Part shown: positions 17,829 through 26,016 of the stretch, in pieces
Position numbering within the stretch: position 1 is the first letter of the stretch
Layout of the letters: the number at the start of each line of letters is the position of its first letter
Assembly (NCBI RefSeq): GCF_017948485.1
Contig: NZ_JAFFSX010000019.1
Span: 146,600-210,599 of the forward strand
Length of the DNA stretch: 64,000 bases
Source: Streptomyces sp. GESEQ-35
GTDB taxonomy: Bacteria; Actinomycetota; Actinomycetes; Streptomycetales; Streptomycetaceae
Reading direction: 5' to 3'
The notes under the pieces: model-generated
What the model saw: only the letters and a program-made list of their open reading frames with translations
Databases searched by the model: none
Told to the model about the DNA's origin: nothing
Position numbers and translations under genes: made by a program

Positions 17829-18998
17829 ATGTCCTTGCACCGCTTGGAGTCCCTGGCCCGCACCGCTCTGCCCGAGATGACCGACGACCTGCGGGCGCTG
17901 GTCGAACTCGAAACACCCAGCAGGGACAAGGAGTTGTTGAACGCGGGACTCGCGGCGGTCGAGGAGTGGACCCGCCGGCGGCTCGGGCCGCCCGACGCGT
18001 CACGGCGCTACGAAGGCGGCCCGCACGGCGACATGTTGGAGCTGCTGTATCCGGGGACCTTGCCCGCGACCGTGCTGATGCTGTGCCACTACGACACGGT
18101 GTGGCCGGCCGGCACCCTCTCCGAGTGGCCGTTCCGTGTCACGGACGACGGTCTCGCGAGCGGACCGGGCGTGTTCGACATGAAGTGCGGCCTGGTGCAA
18201 GCCGTTTGGGCACTGCGCCTGCTGCGCGAACTCGACCTGCCGCGCCCCGCGGTACGGCTGTTCCTCAACGGCGACGAGGAGATCGGCAGCCCGGCCTCCC
18301 GTCCGCACATCGAGCGGCTGAGCGAGGACGTGACGGCGACCCTGGTGTGCGAGGCGGCGGCCGGGTCCGAGGGGGCGCTGAAAACGGCCCGCAAGGGCGT
18401 CGGCATGTTCGAGGTGACGGTGGACGGGGTGGAGGCGCACGCCGGCCTCGACCCGGAGCGGGGCGCGAGCGCCGTGCACGCCCTCGCCGAACTCGTCACG
18501 CGGATCGCCGCGTTGGGGTCGCCGGAGCACGGTACGACGGTCAATGTCGGTGTGATCAGCGGCGGTACGCAGGGCAACGTCGTCGCCGGACACGCCCGCT
18601 GCGCCGTCGACGTACGGATCGCCGAGCCTGCCGAGGCGGCCCGCATCGATGCCGCCCTCGCCGGACTGCGCCCCTCCGATCCCCGGGCAGAGGCCACGGT
18701 CACCGGCGGCTGGAACCGCCCGCCGATGGTGCCGGGCCCCGCCTCGCGGCTCCTGTTCAAGCAGGCACAGGCGATCGCCGCCGACCTCGGCTGGACGGCC
18801 GGGGAAACCGCAGTCGGCGGAGCGAGCGACGGCAACTTCGTCGCCGCCCTCGGCCGCCCCGTCCTCGACGGCCTGGGTGCGGTGGGGGACGGCGCCCACG
18901 CCCGGCACGAGCATGTGCGGCTGGACCAGGTGCCCACGCGGACGGCGCTGCTCGCGGGACTGCTGGCGGCCTGCGGAATGGCACAGCCGTACGAGTGA
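17829..18998 (+). CDS. M20 metallopeptidase, carboxypeptidase G2-like
   Basis: This 389-residue enzyme resembles carboxypeptidase G2 (glutamate carboxypeptidase). Zinc-ligand motifs are CHYDTVW (His87), GVFDMKCG, NGDEEIGS, VCEAAAG and a C-terminal ARHEHVRLD. Such enzymes remove C-terminal glutamate from folates and p-aminobenzoyl-glutamate. No signal peptide is visible, although some homologues are exported. GAGGAG eight bases before the ATG is a good ribosome site. Placed after abgT, it suggests import and cleavage of a glutamate conjugate. The substrate is inferred, not shown. Confidence 0.86.
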   Translation: MSLHRLESLARTALPEMTDDLRALVELETPSRDKELLNAGLAAVEEWTRRRLGPPDASRRYEGGPHGDMLELLYPGTLPATVLMLCHYDTVWPAGTLSEWPFRVTDDGLASGPGVFDMKCGLVQAVWALRLLRELDLPRPAVRLFLNGDEEIGSPASRPHIERLSEDVTATLVCEAAAGSEGALKTARKGVGMFEVTVDGVEAHAGLDPERGASAVHALAELVTRIAALGSPEHGTTVNVGVISGGTQGNVVAGHARCAVDVRIAEPAEAARIDAALAGLRPSDPRAEATVTGGWNRPPMVPGPASRLLFKQAQAIAADLGWTAGETAVGGASDGNFVAALGRPVLDGLGAVGDGAHARHEHVRLDQVPTRTALLAGLLAACGMAQPYE

Positions 18999-19067
18999 GC
19001 TCAAGGGCGAGGGGACCCGCGGGTGCGATATTGCATCCGTACGGGGAACTGAGGCGTCTACGACGGT

Positions 19068-20183
19068 ATGGATCTCGAGAAGTCGCCCCCGCCGCAGCGC
19101 AACGACCCTGAGGGGTGCCTTGTCGTCGCGATTCGGATTCCCGTGCGGATCGTGGTGCTTGTGCTGGTCGTGCCGGTGCGGGTGGTGTGGGACGGGCTCG
19201 TCGTCGCCGGGCGGTTCTTGAACGACGCGGTGTTCCGGCCGCTCGGGCGGGCGTTGCTGTGGGTGGGGCGGGCGGTCTTCGTGTGGCCGTTCGTGGGGCT
19301 GTGGCGGTACGCCGTCGTGCCCCTCGGCAAGGCGCTCGGATGGCTGGGGAAGGTGCTCGTCGTCGTCCCGTGCGTGTGGGCGTACCGGTATGTGCTGACT
19401 CCCCTCGGGCATGCGATCGCCTGGGTGGCCCGGGGGATCGGGGCCGGTCTCGAGTGGGTCTACGGGCGTCTGCTCACGCCTCTCGGGCATGGGGTCATGT
19501 GGGCGCTCAGGGGGATCGGCGCAGTGCTCGCCGCCGCCGGGGCCGGTGTATACGGCGTCGTGGCCTGGCTGGGGCGGTATCTGCTCGTCATGCCTGCTCG
19601 CGGGCTGTACGAGTGGGTCCTCGCGCCCGTCGGACGGGCGGTCGCGTGGTGCTGGAACGGGGTCCTGTGGGTCCTGCGCATGATCGTCACGGGGATCGGT
19701 ACGGCCCTGTACTGGACCGCGCGGATTCTGCTCGTGCTGCCCGCCCTCGCGCTGTGGCGGTACGTCCTCGTGCCCGTCGGGCGGGTGCTCGCCGTCATCG
19801 GGCGGGAGGTCGGGGAGGCGCTCGGGCATGCGTGGCGGGTCGCGGGGCGGATCTCGCAGGCCGTGGGGCGGTTCCTCGGGACCCTCCTCCGGTGGATCTT
19901 CGTCGAGCCGGTGCGGTGGGCGTACCGGAGCGTTCTGACTCCGGTGGGACATGTCGTGCGGGACGCCGTGCTACGGCCCGCCGCCGAGGCCGCGCGCAGT
20001 GCCGGACGAGTCGCCCGGCAGACGCTGGACGCCGCGCGGGATTCCGTACGGCAGGCCCGGGCCGACTTCCGGCGGATGCTGTTCGGCGAGCCGCGGAAGC
20101 GGGAAGCGGTCGCCCGACGGGAACCTGTGGGCGCCGAGACACGTACTCTTGGTAGTAGTACGACCGCTCTCACGAAGGACTGA
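19068..20183 (+). CDS. PLG-repeat membrane-associated protein of unknown function
   Basis: I do not recognise a known family. The 371-residue protein is rich in Trp, Val, Gly and Arg and is built on a recurring motif P-L/V-G-[RKH] followed by a small residue and usually Trp. The P of each repeat is at residues 58, 85, 112, 138, 187, 236 and 292: spacings 27, 27, 26, then 49, 49, 56. The segments are hydrophobic but studded with Arg, suggesting amphipathic or interfacial helices. The C-terminal 70 residues are a charged helix. It precedes the DUF2344 gene by six bases. Confidence 0.75.
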   Translation: MDLEKSPPPQRNDPEGCLVVAIRIPVRIVVLVLVVPVRVVWDGLVVAGRFLNDAVFRPLGRALLWVGRAVFVWPFVGLWRYAVVPLGKALGWLGKVLVVVPCVWAYRYVLTPLGHAIAWVARGIGAGLEWVYGRLLTPLGHGVMWALRGIGAVLAAAGAGVYGVVAWLGRYLLVMPARGLYEWVLAPVGRAVAWCWNGVLWVLRMIVTGIGTALYWTARILLVLPALALWRYVLVPVGRVLAVIGREVGEALGHAWRVAGRISQAVGRFLGTLLRWIFVEPVRWAYRSVLTPVGHVVRDAVLRPAAEAARSAGRVARQTLDAARDSVRQARADFRRMLFGEPRKREAVARREPVGAETRTLGSSTTALTKD

Positions 20184-20231
20184 ACGACACTGGGCAAGCG
20201 ACAGCCCGAAGGCCCGCCGCCCGCACCCGCG

Positions 20232-20996
20232 GTGCAGCGCATCCGACTGCGCTACACCAAGCGCGGCCGCCTCCGGTTCACCAGCCATCGTGACTTCCAG
20301 CGCGCCTTCGAGCGTGCGTTGCGCCGTGCCGAGGTGCCGATGGCGTACTCGGCGGGGTTCACGCCGCATCCGAAGGTGTCGTACGCCAATGCCGCACCCA
20401 CCGGCACGGGCAGTGAGGCGGAGTATCTGGAGATCGCGCTCACCGAGGCGCGCGACCCGGAGAAGCTGAGAGCTCTGCTCGATGAGTCGATGCCCCCCGG
20501 GCTCGATGTCATCGAGGCGGTCGAGGCCCGGGTCTCCGGGCTCGCGGACCGGCTCACGGCTTCTGTGTGGGAGCTGCGGCTCGACGGAGTGGACCCGGCC
20601 GACGCCGAGCGCGCGGCCCGGGCTTTCACCACCGCCGAGTCCGTCGAGGTCCAGCGCAGGACCAAGAACGGCATACGGACCTTCGACGCCCGCCCCGCGG
20701 TCGTAAACCTTGAAACGCACAGTTCGGCTGCTGATAGGCCGACCGACCAGCCCTGTGCGATACTGCGGCTGGTTGTTCGGCACGTGACGCCTGCCGTACG
20801 ACCCGACGACGTCCTGTCCGGTCTCCGCGCCGTGGCCGACCTGGCGCCGCCGGTCCCCGCAGGGGTGACCAGGCTGGCGCAGGGGCTGTTCGATGAAGAG
20901 ACCGGCACGGTGACCGACCCGCTCGCGCCCGACCGCGAGGCAGACATGGCCCCCAACATGGCCGAACCGTCTGCCGCCGCGAAGGCGTCGGCGTAA
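20232..20996 (+). CDS. DUF2344 / TIGR03936 radical SAM-associated protein
   Basis: This protein of about 254 residues belongs to the family that partners the TIGR03960 radical SAM protein; N-terminal motifs RLRYTKRGRLRFTSHRDF and YSAGFTPHPKVSYA are clear. The exact role is unknown. GTG 20232 has no ribosome site. The frame stays open upstream, and a CTG at 20190 lies ten bases after GAAGGA (20174-20179), so translation may begin there and add 14 residues (XGKRQPEGPPPAPA). The partner gene is normally adjacent but here is displaced upstream by a 5 kb island. Confidence 0.88.
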   Translation: MQRIRLRYTKRGRLRFTSHRDFQRAFERALRRAEVPMAYSAGFTPHPKVSYANAAPTGTGSEAEYLEIALTEARDPEKLRALLDESMPPGLDVIEAVEARVSGLADRLTASVWELRLDGVDPADAERAARAFTTAESVEVQRRTKNGIRTFDARPAVVNLETHSSAADRPTDQPCAILRLVVRHVTPAVRPDDVLSGLRAVADLAPPVPAGVTRLAQGLFDEETGTVTDPLAPDREADMAPNMAEPSAAAKASA

Positions 20997-21259
20997 GGAA
21001 GGTCCCGCGTAGGGACGTACGTCGTAGCGCCGCCCTCGTACTCGGGAGCCACCTGGGTCGGGCAGCGAACCGACCAGAAGACTTTCGCCAGGCCGTGCGC
21101 AACTCGGCATACGGAACCGGCGAGACAGGACACAGAGAGCTCCCGTGCGGCGCCCGCGCCCCGGACGGCGGCACCGCGCATCGCGCGAGCCGCGGACGTC
21201 ACCGGCATCCATGCCGGACCAGGTGCGGCGCCCGGGAGCCTGACGGGAGAAACCCCCGC

Positions 21260-24200
21260 ATGCTCGAACCGACCGAACCCAATGAGTCCGTCACGGACTC
21301 CGAATCGAACACTCCGAGCGACACCCTGCCGCCGCGTCGTCGGCGCCGTGCCGCTTCCCGCCCGGCGGGGCCGCCCGCGGGCACCTCGGATGCCGCGGCG
21401 GAGACCGTCGCGCCGGCCATACCGGCCGCTGCCGAGTCCGCCGACCTTGCCGAGGAGGCAGTCGGGGCCGCTGTGACCGAGGCGAGCGTCGTAAGTGACG
21501 TGACCGAAGACACTGAAGACACTGAAGCGGCCGAAGAGGCTGAAGAGACCGCTGAGGCCGAGAAGCCCGCTGAGGCTGTGGAGACGGCTGCGTCCGCTGG
21601 GCGTACGCGTCGTCGTGCCGTCCGCCGTGCGTCGGCGCCTGTCGGATCTCCGGCGGCGGCCGAGGTGGCCGAGACCGTGGTACCCGCAGCCGAGAGCGCG
21701 CCCGCCGCCGAGGTGGCGGAGGAGCCGGTCGAGGCTGCGGAAGTCGCCGAGGAGGCCGCTCCGCGTCGTACGCGTCGGCGTGCCACCCGGCGGGTGACCG
21801 CGCCTGCCGCTGCCCCTGCGGCCGAGGAATCCAGCGAGACCGCTGCCCCTGCTCCTGCCGACGCCGTCGAGAGCACCGAGGTGTCCGCCGAGGCGGAGCC
21901 GGCTGAGGCTGCGGAAGTCGTCGAGGAGGCCGCTCCGCGTCGTACGCGTCGGCGTGCCACCCGGCGGGTGACCGCCGGTGACGCTGCCGAAGAGACTGCC
22001 GTTGTCGCCGCCGAGCCCGAGCCGACTGCCGCCGAGGAGCCCGCCGCGGCAACCGAAGGGGCCGCGTCCCGGCGTTCGCGTCGGCGGGCCGTGCGTTCGG
22101 CCGCCGTCGGATTCGCCGAGCCCGCGCAGCCTGCCGCGTCGGAGGCCGATGAGGGCGAGGAGGAAGACTCGCGTGGGCCGAGGCGCCCCGTCGCGCCCAT
22201 GTTCCAGGCGCCCGTTTTCACCGAGCCGAGGTTCCAGACTCCCGAGCGTGCCGCCGCCGAGGCGGCTGCCGAGTCCGAGGTCGTGGAGACCGAGGAGTTC
22301 CCGGAGGAGCAGGTCGGTGCCCGGCGCCGGCGTCGCCGCCGGGGCGCCGCCTTCGGCGACGAGGCCGAGACACAGGCCGCCGCCGAGACCGCCGTGGAGG
22401 AAGCGGCGGACGAGGCCGCGGAGCAGGCCGAGGACGCCGGCGAGGGCGACGAGGCCGAGGAGACCGGCTCGCGCCGTCGCCGTCGCCGTGGTGGCCGTCG
22501 CCGGCGCCGTGGTGAGTCCGCCGAGTCGGGTGGCGAGGACGAGTCGGAGGAGTCCGAGGAGACCGCGCAGGACACCGAGGACGCCGCCGAGCAGGAGGAA
22601 GAGGAAGAGGAGGCCGAGGGCCGCGAGGAGCAGGGCGGCGGGTCCGGCGGCTCCAGCAGCAGCCGTCGCCGGCGCCGTCGTCGGCGCCGCTCCGGTGACG
22701 GCGGTGACGGCCCCGAGTCGTCCGACGACGACCCCGAGCGCACCGTCGTCAAGGTCCGCGAGCCGCGCCCGAAGGCCGAGCCGTCCGACGAGGTGCAGTC
22801 CATCAAGGGCTCCACGCGTCTGGAGGCCAAGAAGCAACGCCGCCGGGAAGGCCGTGAGCAGGGACGCCGGCGCGTTCCGATCATCACCGAGGCCGAGTTC
22901 CTGGCCCGCCGCGAGGCCGTCGAGCGCGTCATGGTCGTACGGCAGAGCGGTGAGCGTACGCAGATCGGCGTCCTGGAGGACGGCGTGCTCGTCGAGCACT
23001 ACGTCAACAAGGAGCAGGCGACCTCGTACGTCGGCAACGTCTACCTCGGCAAGGTGCAGAACGTCCTGCCGTCGATGGAGGCCGCCTTCATCGACATCGG
23101 CAAGGGCCGCAACGCGGTCCTCTACGCCGGTGAGGTCAACTTCGAGGCGCTCGGCATGGCCAACGGGCCGCGCCGCATCGAGTCCGCCCTGAAGTCCGGC
23201 CAGTCGGTGCTCGTGCAGGTCACCAAGGACCCGATCGGGCACAAGGGCGCCAGGCTCACCAGCCAGGTCTCCCTCCCGGGCCGCTACCTCGTGTACGTCC
23301 CCGAGGGCTCGATGACCGGCATCAGCCGCAAGCTGCCCGACACCGAGCGGTCCCGGCTGAAGACCATCCTCAAGAAGATCGTCCCCGAGGACGCGGGCGT
23401 CATCGTGCGCACCGCCGCCGAGGGCGCGAGCGAGGACGAGCTGCGCCGGGACGTCGAGCGGCTACAGGCGCAGTGGGAGGACATCCAGAAGAAGTCGAAG
23501 AGCGGCAACGCGCCGACTCTGCTGTACGGCGAGCCGGACATGACCGTCCGCGTCGTCCGCGACATCTTCAACGAGGACTTCTCCAAGGTCATCGTCAGCG
23601 GTGACGAGGCCTGGGAGACCGTCCACGGGTACGTGTCCCATGTCGCGCCCGATCTCGCGGACCGGCTACAGAAGTGGACCTCCGAGGTCGACGTCTTCGC
23701 GACGTACCGGATCGACGAGCAGCTGATGAAGGCCCTCGACCGCAAGGTCTGGCTGCCCAGCGGCGGTTCGCTGGTGATCGACAAGACCGAAGCGATGATC
23801 GTGATCGACGTCAACACCGGCAAGTTCACCGGTCAGGGCGGCAACCTCGAAGAGACCGTGACCAGGAACAACCTGGAGGCGGCCGAGGAGATCGTGCGCC
23901 AGCTGCGGCTGCGCGACCTGGGCGGCATCGTCGTCATCGACTTCATCGACATGGTGCTGGAGTCCAACCGGGACCTGGTGCTGCGGCGCCTGCTCGAGTG
24001 CCTGGGCCGGGACCGTACGAAGCACCAGGTGGCGGAAGTGACCTCGCTGGGCCTTGTCCAGATGACCCGGAAGCGGGTCGGGCAGGGGCTGCTGGAGTCC
24101 TTCTCCGAGACGTGCGTCCACTGCAACGGACGCGGGGTCATCGTGCACATGGAGCAGCCGACCTCCACCGGAGGCGGCGGCAAGCGCAGGAAGCGCGGGC

Positions 24201-25093
24201 GTGGCGGTGACGGGCATGTGCATGAGCACGAGGCCGCGGCCGTCGCCGAGACCGCCGAGCAGGAGGCGGAGAGCGAGGCCGAGCTGGCCGCCGAGGTCGC
24301 CGAGCCGGTCGCGCTGACGGCCCCAGACTTCGTGGCGGACGAGGAGCTCTACAGCAGCGTCGCCGAGGCGGAGGCCGCGGTCGGGCGGGGCGGCCGTTCG
24401 CGGCGCCGGTCCGGCCGTCGGGCATCGGCTCCGGCGGGCGCGCCCAGGCGTGAGGCCGACCGGGACACCACCGTGGAGCGGGAGGTCGAGCGTCCGGTGC
24501 AGCCGGAGTCGGCCGCTGAGGCGCAGGCCGAGCCGGTCGCGGTCGAGGACCCGGTCGTCGAGGCGGCTCCGGCTGCCGAGGAGGCCGCGCCCAAGGGCCG
24601 TACGCGTCGTCGGGCGACCCGGAAGTCGTCCGCGCCGGCCGGTTCGCCCGCGGGCGCCGAGGCTGCCGTCGTGACGGTCGCCGAGGCCGCGCCGACGGCT
24701 GTCGCCGAACCGCAGGCCGAGGTTCCGGCCGACGTCGCGGTCGAGGCTCCGGTCGCCGAGGAGAGCGGGGCTCCGGCCCGTCCGCGGCGCCGTGCCGTAC
24801 GGAAGGCCACCGCGCCCGCCACGTCCGAGGAAACGGCCGTCGTGGTCGTGCCGTCGGCCGCCGAGGAGGCTGCTCCGGCCAAGAAGACGGCCCGTAAGAC
24901 GGCCAAGAAGGCAACGGCGAAGAAGGCCGTCACCAAGAAGACGGCGGCCACCAAGACCGCCGCCAAGAAGGCGACGGCGAAGAAGGCGGCGAAGACCACC
25001 GCCACGAAGAAGGCCGCCAAGTCGACGGCGAAGAAGACCGCGGCGGCGAAGCAGACGCTGCCGTCCGTCACGGCCTCCGCGGACGAGAGCTAG
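21260..25093 (+). CDS. rne: Ribonuclease E/G family endoribonuclease (RNase ES type)
   Basis: This 1277-residue enzyme initiates mRNA decay and rRNA processing. The core starts near residue 554 with an S1 RNA-binding domain, followed by the DNase I-like site with IVIDVNTGK (Asp850) and GIVVIDFIDM (Asp894) and the zinc-link CVHC (952-955). Long acidic and Arg-rich disordered arms flank the core on both sides, and the C-terminus is a Lys/Ala-rich tail. Eukaryote-like RRxRRRAxR boxes recur in both arms. ATG 21260 has GGGAGA nine bases upstream. The 263-base leader contains the hairpin GTCCC/GGGAC at 21007-21021 and could mediate autoregulation, as known for E. coli rne. Confidence 0.95.
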   Translation: MLEPTEPNESVTDSESNTPSDTLPPRRRRRAASRPAGPPAGTSDAAAETVAPAIPAAAESADLAEEAVGAAVTEASVVSDVTEDTEDTEAAEEAEETAEAEKPAEAVETAASAGRTRRRAVRRASAPVGSPAAAEVAETVVPAAESAPAAEVAEEPVEAAEVAEEAAPRRTRRRATRRVTAPAAAPAAEESSETAAPAPADAVESTEVSAEAEPAEAAEVVEEAAPRRTRRRATRRVTAGDAAEETAVVAAEPEPTAAEEPAAATEGAASRRSRRRAVRSAAVGFAEPAQPAASEADEGEEEDSRGPRRPVAPMFQAPVFTEPRFQTPERAAAEAAAESEVVETEEFPEEQVGARRRRRRRGAAFGDEAETQAAAETAVEEAADEAAEQAEDAGEGDEAEETGSRRRRRRGGRRRRRGESAESGGEDESEESEETAQDTEDAAEQEEEEEEAEGREEQGGGSGGSSSSRRRRRRRRRSGDGGDGPESSDDDPERTVVKVREPRPKAEPSDEVQSIKGSTRLEAKKQRRREGREQGRRRVPIITEAEFLARREAVERVMVVRQSGERTQIGVLEDGVLVEHYVNKEQATSYVGNVYLGKVQNVLPSMEAAFIDIGKGRNAVLYAGEVNFEALGMANGPRRIESALKSGQSVLVQVTKDPIGHKGARLTSQVSLPGRYLVYVPEGSMTGISRKLPDTERSRLKTILKKIVPEDAGVIVRTAAEGASEDELRRDVERLQAQWEDIQKKSKSGNAPTLLYGEPDMTVRVVRDIFNEDFSKVIVSGDEAWETVHGYVSHVAPDLADRLQKWTSEVDVFATYRIDEQLMKALDRKVWLPSGGSLVIDKTEAMIVIDVNTGKFTGQGGNLEETVTRNNLEAAEEIVRQLRLRDLGGIVVIDFIDMVLESNRDLVLRRLLECLGRDRTKHQVAEVTSLGLVQMTRKRVGQGLLESFSETCVHCNGRGVIVHMEQPTSTGGGGKRRKRGRGGDGHVHEHEAAAVAETAEQEAESEAELAAEVAEPVALTAPDFVADEELYSSVAEAEAAVGRGGRSRRRSGRRASAPAGAPRREADRDTTVEREVERPVQPESAAEAQAEPVAVEDPVVEAAPAAEEAAPKGRTRRRATRKSSAPAGSPAGAEAAVVTVAEAAPTAVAEPQAEVPADVAVEAPVAEESGAPARPRRRAVRKATAPATSEETAVVVVPSAAEEAAPAKKTARKTAKKATAKKAVTKKTAATKTAAKKATAKKAAKTTATKKAAKSTAKKTAAAKQTLPSVTASADES
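21731..21975 (+). repeat. Two 71-base in-frame direct repeats in the rne N-terminal arm
   Basis: Bases 21731-21801 and 21905-21975 match at 70 of 71 positions (one C/T change) and are 174 bases (58 codons) apart, so they keep frame. Each encodes an Arg-rich box with the core RRTRRRATRRVTA. Confidence 0.92.
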
Positions 25094-25104
25094 GACCCAA
25101 CGCC

Positions 25105-25135
25105 GGTGTGCGGCCGATCACCTCGGCCGCACACC
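25105..25135 (+). terminator. Terminator hairpin after rne
   Basis: Perfect 13-pair stem GGTGTGCGGCCGA / TCGGCCGCACACC around a TCACC loop, beginning 12 bases after the rne stop codon. No T-run follows, as is common in Streptomyces. It suggests rplU has its own promoter within 25136-25320. Confidence 0.75.
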
Positions 25136-25320
25136 AGCGGTCCCGGTTTGACCCGTTCGGCCGTGGCCCCGTAATCTTGACCGTCGGCGTGTCTACAGAT
25201 GACACGCCACATCCCCGTAAACCTCTTCCTCCCGGGCACGACGGCCGGGAGAGGCTGCTCGGCTCTGCCGGGTGGCTGGACTGCGGGGGTGCCGTTCCCG
25301 AGCGAGAGAGTGAGATCCGC

Positions 25321-25641
25321 GTGTACGCCATCGTGCGCAGCGGTGGTCGCCAGCACAAGGTTGCTGTCGGCGACATCGTTGAGGTTGACAAGATTTCCAC
25401 TGCCAAGGTTGGCGACACGGTCGAGCTCTCGACCCTGCTCGTTGTCGACGGCGAGGCTGTCACCAGCGACCCGTGGGTGCTGGCCGGCATCAAGGTCCAG
25501 GCCGAGGTCGTGGACCACCACAAGGGCGTCAAGATCGACATCCTTCGCTACAAGAACAAGACCGGCTACCGCCGTCGTCAGGGCCACCGCCAGCAGTACA
25601 CGGCGATCAAGGTCACTGAGATCCCCGCGGCTGCGAAGTAA
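25321..25641 (+). CDS. rplU: 50S ribosomal protein L21
   Basis: This 106-residue protein begins YAIVRSGGRQHKVAVGD and ends with the L21 signature YKNKTGYRRRQGHRQQYT. It binds 23S rRNA in the large subunit. The GTG at 25321 gives the standard length; the frame is open much further upstream but that part is not L21-like. The leader after the rne terminator is about 185 bases and contains a short GC-rich inverted region. rpmA follows 14 bases later in the conserved rplU-rpmA-obgE order. Confidence 0.97.
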   Translation: MYAIVRSGGRQHKVAVGDIVEVDKISTAKVGDTVELSTLLVVDGEAVTSDPWVLAGIKVQAEVVDHHKGVKIDILRYKNKTGYRRRQGHRQQYTAIKVTEIPAAAK

Positions 25642-25655
25642 GGGACTGAGGAGAG

Positions 25656-25910
25656 ATGGCACACAAGAAGGGCGCATCGTCCACCCGTAACGGTCGTGAC
25701 TCCAACGCTCAGCGCCTCGGCGTGAAGCGCTTCGGCGGTCAGGTCGTCAACGCGGGCGAGATCCTGGTCCGCCAGCGCGGCACCCACTTCCACCCCGGTG
25801 CGGGCGTCGGCCGTGGCGGCGACGACACGCTGTTCGCGCTGAACGCCGGTGCGGTGGAGTTCGGCACCAGCCGCGGCCGCAAGGTCGTGAACATCGTTCC
25901 GGTCGTCTGA
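25656..25910 (+). CDS. rpmA: 50S ribosomal protein L27
   Basis: This 84-residue protein starts AHKKGASSTRNGRDSN, the N-terminal arm that reaches the peptidyl transferase centre, followed by the LGVKRFGGQVV core. No Firmicutes-type cleavable N-terminal extension is present. GAGGAGAG precedes the ATG by five to seven bases. It is cotranscribed with rplU. A two-stem terminator follows before obgE. Confidence 0.97.
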   Translation: MAHKKGASSTRNGRDSNAQRLGVKRFGGQVVNAGEILVRQRGTHFHPGAGVGRGGDDTLFALNAGAVEFGTSRGRKVVNIVPVV

Positions 25911-25926
25911 TCGGAAGCTTTTCGCG

Positions 25927-25966
25927 AGGCGGACCTCACTTCCCAGGTGGGAAGGCGGGTCCGCCT
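25927..25966 (+). terminator. Two-stem terminator after rpmA
   Basis: Outer stem AGGCGGACC (25927-25935) / GGTCCGCCT (25958-25966) encloses an inner hairpin TTCCC-AGGT-GGGAA (25940-25953); TTTCG follows. It ends the rplU-rpmA unit. Confidence 0.75.
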
Positions 25967-25971
25967 TTCGC

Positions 25972-25990
25972 GTGTTAACACAGGTAATAT
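25972..25990 (+). promoter_or_regulatory. obgE promoter with overlapping palindrome
   Basis: TAATAT (25985-25990) is an AT-rich -10 element 26 bases before the obgE ATG. The perfect palindrome GTGTTAACAC (25972-25981) lies just upstream in the -35 to -10 spacer, where a bound repressor would block transcription. Confidence 0.55.
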
Positions 25991-26016
25991 CCATGATTTT
26001 CTGGAGGCACTGAACC

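Noticed and set aside
20252..23242. A 996-codon minus-strand frame opposite DUF2344 and rne
   Set aside because: Its composition mirrors the repeats of the sense gene, and rne is clearly coding.
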